Assembly: GCA_947492175.1 (NCBI GenBank)
Contig: CANLMQ010000003.1
Span: 205,617-269,616, forward strand
DNA: 64,000 nt
Reading direction: 5' to 3'
Source: an uncultured Draconibacterium sp.
GTDB lineage: Bacteria; Bacteroidota; Bacteroidia; Bacteroidales; Prolixibacteraceae
Under the pieces are notes generated by a model. The model did no database searches. It was not told the origin of the DNA and saw only the letters and a list, made by a program, of their open reading frames with translations. Position numbers and translations under genes: made by a program. Numbering within the stretch: the stretch's first letter is position 1; every line of letters starts with the position of its first letter. Positions 59,608 to 64,000 of this stretch are shown here, piece after piece.

Positions 59608-61185
59608 TTACTTGTACTTTTCTGCAGTTTCTGCAGCTACTTTTCTTATTGTTTCCTCAATCTCAGCTGTTAGTTTTCCTGCTTTTAATTCGTCTAAAAC
59701 TGGACGATGCGATAACTCCATGGTTTCAAGGAAATCAGTTTCAAATTCTTTTACTTTATCAACAGGAACATTGCGAAGTAATTCTTTTGTTCCACAGTAA
59801 ATAATGGCTGCCTGATGTTCCACTTTTACCGGCGAATACTGACCTTGCTTCAGGATTTCAACATTTTTACGTCCTTTATCAAGTACGCGCATGGTTGCTG
59901 CATCCAGGTCGGAACCAAATTTTGCAAAAGCTTCCAGTTCGCGGAATTGCGCTTGGTCGAGCTTTAATGTTCCCGAGATTTTCTTCATCGACTTAATTTG
60001 TGCACTACCACCCACGCGCGACACCGAAATACCCACATTGATAGCTGGCCGGATACCCGAGTTAAACAGGTTGGATTCCAGGAAAATTTGTCCGTCGGTA
60101 ATTGAAATTACGTTGGTTGGAATATAAGCAGAAACATCACCTGCCTGCGTTTCGATAATTGGCAGGGCTGTTAATGAACCACCACCTTTAACTTTATCCT
60201 TCAAACATTCCGGAAGGTCGTTCATATTTTTCGCAATTTCATCAGAGTCGATCACTTTTGCGGCACGTTCAAGCAGGCGCGAGTGCAAATAGAACACATC
60301 GCCCGGATATGCTTCACGGCCTGGTGGACGACGAAGCAGAAGCGAAACTTCGCGGTATGAAACTGCTTGTTTCGAAAGGTCGTCGTAGATGATTAAAGCA
60401 TCGCGGCCTGTATCGCGGAAATATTCGCCAATGGCTGCACCTGCATACGGTGCATAGAATTGTAAAGCTGCCGGATCGGATGCAGTTGCTGATACAATAG
60501 TGGTATACTCCATTGCTCCGGCTTTTGTCAGGGTGTTGGTAATATTGGCAACGGTTGAACCTTTTTGTCCAACAGCTACATAAATACAGTAAACCGGAGT
60601 TCCTTTTTCGAAGTTTTCGCGCTGATTAATAATGGTATCAATTGCTACTGCAGTTTTCCCTGTTTGGCGGTCACCAATTATTAATTCCCGCTGTCCTCTT
60701 CCAATCGGAATCATGGCGTCGATTGCTTTTAGTCCTGTTTGTAGGGGTTGATTTACAGGCTGGCGGAAAATAACACCCGGAGCTTTTCTTTCCAAAGGCA
60801 TTTCGAAAAGTTCACCTCCAATAGTTCCCTTTCCATCAATAGCTTCGCCAATGGTATTTACAACACGTCCGAGCAATGCTTCACCAACATTAATCGATGC
60901 AATTCGGCGCAATCGTTTTACAGTATCGCCTTCTTTAATCTCTTCCGAAGGGCCTAAAAGTACTACACCTACATTGTCTTCTTCAAGGTTCAGTACAATC
61001 GCTTTCATACCACTTTCGAATTCAACCATTTCGTTTACTTCAACATTCGAAAGTCCGTAAATACGGGCAATTCCATCGCCAACTTGTAATACGGTGCCAA
61101 CTTCTTCCAGTTCAGCTTCCGACTTAAATCCTTCTAATTGTTGCTTTAGAATTGCAGATACTTCAGCAGGTTTTATATTAGCCAT
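59608..61185 (-). CDS. atpA: ATP synthase alpha subunit
   Basis: 525-residue non-catalytic F1 subunit. Walker A GDRQTGKT at 171-178, VYCIYVAVGQKGSTVA, the DALIIYDDLSKQA Walker B region, and the signature PAINVGISVSRVGGSAQ. Preceded by atpH with a 32-base gap and followed by atpG. Confidence 0.98.
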   Translation of the reverse strand: MANIKPAEVSAILKQQLEGFKSEAELEEVGTVLQVGDGIARIYGLSNVEVNEMVEFESGMKAIVLNLEEDNVGVVLLGPSEEIKEGDTVKRLRRIASINVGEALLGRVVNTIGEAIDGKGTIGGELFEMPLERKAPGVIFRQPVNQPLQTGLKAIDAMIPIGRGQRELIIGDRQTGKTAVAIDTIINQRENFEKGTPVYCIYVAVGQKGSTVANITNTLTKAGAMEYTTIVSATASDPAALQFYAPYAGAAIGEYFRDTGRDALIIYDDLSKQAVSYREVSLLLRRPPGREAYPGDVFYLHSRLLERAAKVIDSDEIAKNMNDLPECLKDKVKGGGSLTALPIIETQAGDVSAYIPTNVISITDGQIFLESNLFNSGIRPAINVGISVSRVGGSAQIKSMKKISGTLKLDQAQFRELEAFAKFGSDLDAATMRVLDKGRKNVEILKQGQYSPVKVEHQAAIIYCGTKELLRNVPVDKVKEFETDFLETMELSHRPVLDELKAGKLTAEIEETIRKVAAETAEKYK

Positions 61186-61217
61186 GTTCTTTATTTTTTC
61201 TCGTATTGATTACTATT

Positions 61218-61763
61218 TTATACTTCTGTTTCAAGCAGGTTTTGCTTAATTTTTTTGAGATGCGTTGCCACACTGGCATCGTATTGTTTGTCTTCGAGGC
61301 GCAAAACCAAACCTCCAACTATATTGGGATTTATCTGGGTAGTCAGTTCAATTGTTGCCTTTAATTCTCTGCCCAGCATTTCTTCCACTTTTTTTATCGT
61401 TTCTGAATCTATTTCAGATGCAGTTGTAAGTACAGCTGATTTTATGTTTTGGTCTTTTCTGGTTATTTCCAAAAAGTTACGGCAAATACCCGGGATATGA
61501 ACTTCGCGTTTGTTTTGTGTAATCAACAACAAAAAGTTCATGGTGAGTTGATTCACCCTTCCTTTAAATATTGATGTTATTAATGCCGATTTTTTTGAAG
61601 TTTTTACAACCGGACTTTCCAATAAAAGAATAAAGTCCTGCGAGTTTTTGCAAATATCATATACCAGTTCGATATCTGCTTTTAAAATATCGAGCAGATT
61701 TTTTTCTTTTGCTGCTGAAAAGAAAGCTTTGGCGTATCTTACCGTTATAGTGCTTTGGTCCAT
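61218..61763 (-). CDS. atpH: ATP synthase delta subunit
   Basis: 181-residue peripheral-stalk subunit (OSCP). Start MDQSTITVRYAKAFFSAAKE, typical of AtpH, and C-terminal DSETIKKVEEMLG followed by NPNIVGGLVLRLEDKQYD and SVATHLKKIKQ. Four bases separate it from atpF. Confidence 0.95.
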   Translation of the reverse strand: MDQSTITVRYAKAFFSAAKEKNLLDILKADIELVYDICKNSQDFILLLESPVVKTSKKSALITSIFKGRVNQLTMNFLLLITQNKREVHIPGICRNFLEITRKDQNIKSAVLTTASEIDSETIKKVEEMLGRELKATIELTTQINPNIVGGLVLRLEDKQYDASVATHLKKIKQNLLETEV

Positions 61764-61767
61764 AGTG

Positions 61768-62262
61768 TTAATTCAACTTGATGTCGTCAACCAATCCGTC
61801 AACCATTTTCTTTTGTTCGCCTTTGTTTTCAAGCTCTTTCTTGATTACTTTCTCAGCAATTACAATCGACAAATCGGCTACTTGCTTTTTAATATCGTTA
61901 ATGGCGGCAGTTTTTTCGGCTTCGATTTGCTGACGTGCCTGATCGATAGTTTTTTGAGCTTCTTCGGCGGCCTTTTCTTTCGCTTCTGCTACTATTTTCC
62001 CTTTTAACTCCTTGGCCTCTTTCAGAATTTCATCTCTTTCTTTTCGGGCTTCGGCTATCACTTTTTCATTGTCGGCTTTTAAACCGGCTACTTCTCTTTT
62101 TGCTTCTTCTGCAGAATTTAATGCATTGGCAATCGACGTTTCGCGCTCTTTTAATGCATCAAGAATTGGTCTCCATGCAAACTTTTTAAGGATGAAGACT
62201 ACAATTCCAAAGATAACAAGCATCCAGATAACCGTCCCCGGATTAGGCATTACTAAACCCAT
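61768..62262 (-). CDS. atpF: ATP synthase b subunit
   Basis: 164 residues: one N-terminal membrane helix (VIWMLVIFGIVVFILKKFAW) followed by a long Lys/Glu/Ala-rich coiled coil, as in F0 subunit b. Lies between atpE and atpH. A strong stem-loop sits just upstream of its start. Confidence 0.95.
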   Translation of the reverse strand: MGLVMPNPGTVIWMLVIFGIVVFILKKFAWRPILDALKERETSIANALNSAEEAKREVAGLKADNEKVIAEARKERDEILKEAKELKGKIVAEAKEKAAEEAQKTIDQARQQIEAEKTAAINDIKKQVADLSIVIAEKVIKKELENKGEQKKMVDGLVDDIKLN

Positions 62263-62280
62263 AATTCAATTTTTTTGTCA

Positions 62281-62317
62281 GGTAACTTCATCCCGGGCAA
62301 TCCCCGGGATGGTTACC
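62281..62317 (-). promoter_or_regulatory. Strong stem-loop between atpE and atpF
   Basis: GGTAAC plus CATCCCGGG (62281-62297, with a two-base bulge) pairs with CCCGGGATG plus GTTACC (62303-62317), 15 bp in all with a five-base loop. Starts 12 bases after the atpE stop and ends 18 bases before the atpF ATG. On the transcribed strand A-rich sequence follows, not a T run, so it is not a classical terminator; RNA processing, stabilisation of the atpE segment or translation control are more likely. Confidence 0.7.
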
Positions 62318-62328
62318 AATGTTTTTTG

Positions 62329-62592
62329 CTAAACGAAAATAACCAGTGCACAAATAATTACAGCAAAGAAGGCTACCCCTTCAATAAGTGCTGCAGACAC
62401 AATCATGTTCGAGCGGATATCGCCGCTTGCTTCAGGTTGACGGGCAATAGCTTCCATGGCGCTGGCACCGATTTTACCGATACCCATACCTGCTCCAATT
62501 GCAGCTAATCCGGCTCCCAAAGCAGCACCCATTTTACCGACTGTTGCGCCGGCGGCCGCTTGTAGCAATACAGTTAAAATTGCTGATAACAT
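62329..62592 (-). CDS. atpE: ATP synthase c subunit
   Basis: 87-residue F0 rotor subunit, two membrane helices joined by the RQPEASGDIRSNM polar loop. The ion-binding carboxylate is Glu71 in AALIEGVAFF. The residue after Glu is Gly and no Gln/Ser/Thr sodium-binding pattern is present, which favours protons. A strong stem-loop follows the stop, probably raising the relative yield of c. Confidence 0.97.
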   Translation of the reverse strand: MLSAILTVLLQAAAGATVGKMGAALGAGLAAIGAGMGIGKIGASAMEAIARQPEASGDIRSNMIVSAALIEGVAFFAVIICALVIFV

Positions 62593-62626
62593 AGCATTAA
62601 GTTTTAATTATTAATAAATCTCAATA

Positions 62627-63751
62627 TCAGTGATGCTCTGCTGTCGCCATTCCAAAATAAAGGGCAGACAAGAGCGTAAAAACATAGGCTTGAATAAAAG
62701 AAACCAACACATCGAGCAGTACGATAAATACTGAAAATGCTACTGATACTGGACTGATTCCAAAACCAGCTGCCGGTCCCATTATACTCGCAAAAATAAA
62801 TATCAAACTAACAAACACACTAACAATCATGTGTCCTGCCATCATGTTGGCAAAAAGCCGGACCATCAATACAAATGGTTTTGTAATTACTCCTGAAAGC
62901 TCAACAATTGGCATTAACGGGATGGGGAATTTTAACCACCATGGAACATCCGGATTGTAAATCTCTTTCCAGTAATGTTTGTTTCCGTTTAGTGTGGTTA
63001 TCCCGAATGTAAACAGGGCCAAAACCATGGTAACTGCAATATTACCAGTAACGTTAGCTCCAAATGGAGGAAATGGTATCAGTCCTATGAAATTGTTCAG
63101 CAGGATAAAAAAGAAAACGGATAGCAGGAAAGGCATGAACTTTTCGTATTTATGATCGCCAATGGCAGGTTTAGCCACTTCGTCGCGAATAAAAATAATA
63201 ATAGGTTCCAACAAGTTTTGTAAGCCGCTTGGTGCTTTGCCTGTATTTCGTTTGGCTGCTCTTGCAACCGAAATCAGAACAATAATCAAAAAGAAAACTG
63301 AAATGATTGCTTCAGCTATGGTTTTGGTTATTGAAACATCAAAGGGCCGGCCTAACTCGTTACCGTGGGCATCGAGTTCTACAATTTTTCCTTTATATTC
63401 CTCGTTGTGCGATACTCTGAATCCCATATGGTCATCGTGTTGATGATGAAATTTTGAAGACATAAAAAGATGAAACTTCTTGCCTTCATGTAACTCCGGA
63501 TTTTTGCTGTATAAGATTACGGGCAGAGGTATACTAATGTGATGGTCGCCCCAGGAAGTTATGTGCCAGTCGTATGAATCAGAAACGTGTTCTAATACAT
63601 ATTCTCCTGCATTAAATTCTTCTGTATTGTGTGATTCTGAGGAAGTATTGTTTGTATGTTCGTTATCGTGACCGTGTTGAGCCTGAAGCGGGCTAAAACC
63701 TAAAAGCGAAAGTGCAAATAGTGTAAAAAGTACTTTAGAAAGTTTCAGCAT
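62627..63751 (-). CDS. atpB: ATP synthase a subunit with His-rich periplasmic extension
   Basis: 374-residue F0 stator. Unlike E. coli AtpB (about 270 residues) it has a signal peptide (VLFTLFALSLLGFSPLQAQ) and a His/Asp/Glu-rich stretch (HGHDNEHTNNTSSESHN) and further His clusters before the first canonical helix. The core carries FLLSVFFFILLNNFIGLIP and the essential Arg in LMVRLFANMMAGH. Such extended a subunits occur widely in Bacteroidota. A -7 box TAAATTTG lies 117 bases upstream. atpD and atpC are outside the window. Confidence 0.95.
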   Translation of the reverse strand: MLKLSKVLFTLFALSLLGFSPLQAQHGHDNEHTNNTSSESHNTEEFNAGEYVLEHVSDSYDWHITSWGDHHISIPLPVILYSKNPELHEGKKFHLFMSSKFHHQHDDHMGFRVSHNEEYKGKIVELDAHGNELGRPFDVSITKTIAEAIISVFFLIIVLISVARAAKRNTGKAPSGLQNLLEPIIIFIRDEVAKPAIGDHKYEKFMPFLLSVFFFILLNNFIGLIPFPPFGANVTGNIAVTMVLALFTFGITTLNGNKHYWKEIYNPDVPWWLKFPIPLMPIVELSGVITKPFVLMVRLFANMMAGHMIVSVFVSLIFIFASIMGPAAGFGISPVSVAFSVFIVLLDVLVSFIQAYVFTLLSALYFGMATAEHH

Positions 63752-63831
63752 GGTTAATTAAATTTTTCGTTTCGTTTGAAAAGTTTGCTCTTTGCAGAAA
63801 CAAACGAACCTGGCAAAGAATTGTTCGTGGT

Positions 63832-63979
63832 TTTGTAACAAATTTTCAGGTATGCTTCAAACATTCACAAATTTAGAATAATTTTTGAACCACAGAAGAA
63901 AAATCAATTATTTCAGAATATAATTAGTCAAACCTTAAAAACACAATAGACTGTTGATAATCAATTTGTAACAAATTTT
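63832..63979. repeat. Two copies of TTTGTAACAAATTTT flanking atpB promoter
   Basis: Exact direct repeats at 63832-63846 and 63965-63979, 133 bases apart, with a dyad core. One is downstream and the other upstream of the proposed -7 box at 63868. Confidence 0.65.
63868..63875 (-). promoter_or_regulatory. -7 box TAAATTTG for atpB
   Basis: Exact TAnnTTTG consensus on the minus strand; predicted leader about 110 bases. Confidence 0.4.
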
Positions 63980-64000
63980 ATTTCGTTTCCAAAAATGCAA

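Larger units (their letters stand above)
63752..64000. other. Upstream region of atpB, 249 bases, no gene
   Basis: No coding sequence on either strand. The 15-mer TTTGTAACAAATTTT occurs twice (63832-63846 and 63965-63979), and each contains the dyad TTTGT-A-ACAAA. Confidence 0.6.

Noticed and set aside
62329..62592. Sodium-driven ATP synthase
   Set aside because: The c subunit has Glu71 followed by Gly with no sodium-ligand pattern; the sequence favours protons.

Overview
The window comes from a chromosome of the phylum Bacteroidota. I place it, by inference only, near the marine or environmental Marinilabiliales/Prolixibacteraceae type. Evidence: AT-rich coding sequence; start codons mostly without Shine-Dalgarno sequences; repeated matches to the Bacteroidota promoter box TAnnTTTG; type IX secretion genes (porW/sprE-like, porX, gldH); a TonB-receptor/DUF4249 pair; a type 2 IleRS with an altered HIGH motif; and an F-type ATP synthase set in which a, c, b, delta, alpha and gamma genes are contiguous. 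Almost all of the window is genes with recognisable families. I see no prophage, insertion sequence, CRISPR array or rRNA.

Layout. 1-7.5 kb: ileS (5' end outside the window), a zinc-finger-less DksA/TraR-like gene, lspA, cysS, riboflavin synthase and a membrane XRE regulator. 7.9-11.2 kb: a folM-like/folX-like/folK cluster, a 168-bp MITE-like inverted-repeat element, and tryptophanase. 11.2-20.0 kb is the most unusual locus. A membrane-spanning one-component regulator (PLC-like barrel, LamG, one TM helix, SARP-like DNA-binding domain) is divergent from a five-gene unit: tetrahaem NapC/NrfH-type cytochrome fused to a SUMF1 domain, a Tat-exported Gfo/Idh/MocA lipoprotein, a polyprenyl-phosphate-type GT2, a GT-C/PMT-type glycosyltransferase and a small membrane-anchored protein. 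A perfect 12-bp palindrome overlaps the -7 box of the operon.

20.1-33 kb: gltX, kbl, a hypothetical exported protein, a GH2 beta-mannosidase lipoprotein, TonB receptor plus DUF4249 lipoprotein, DUF2892 and C_GCAxxG_C_C proteins, and pgk. 32.5-43.7 kb: holB, ricT/PSP1, gldH, trmB, an alkyltransferase-like gene broken by a nonsense codon, mrp, then porW (TTG start) and porX. 43.7-47.5 kb: a DUF89 protein, MlaF/MlaE-type ABC genes without an adjacent mlaD, and mannose-1-phosphate guanylyltransferase. 47.6-54.2 kb: a tetR-tolC-hlyD-RND efflux operon. 54.4-58.1 kb: ispD, DUF2461, and a Tsx-like DUF5020 gene with an AzgA-type purine permease. 58.2-63.8 kb: tRNA-Val(GAC), a 41-bp tandem repeat of about 6.5 copies, and the ATP synthase genes, with a strong stem-loop between atpE and atpF.

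How genes work together. The T9SS genes serve protein export and gliding-type functions. The pteridine cluster could make tetrahydromonapterin and folate precursors. The 11-20 kb locus looks like a regulated periplasmic redox/sugar-modification system of unknown substrate and is the best candidate for new biology here. All family names are from recognition of the translated sequence; no database search was run.
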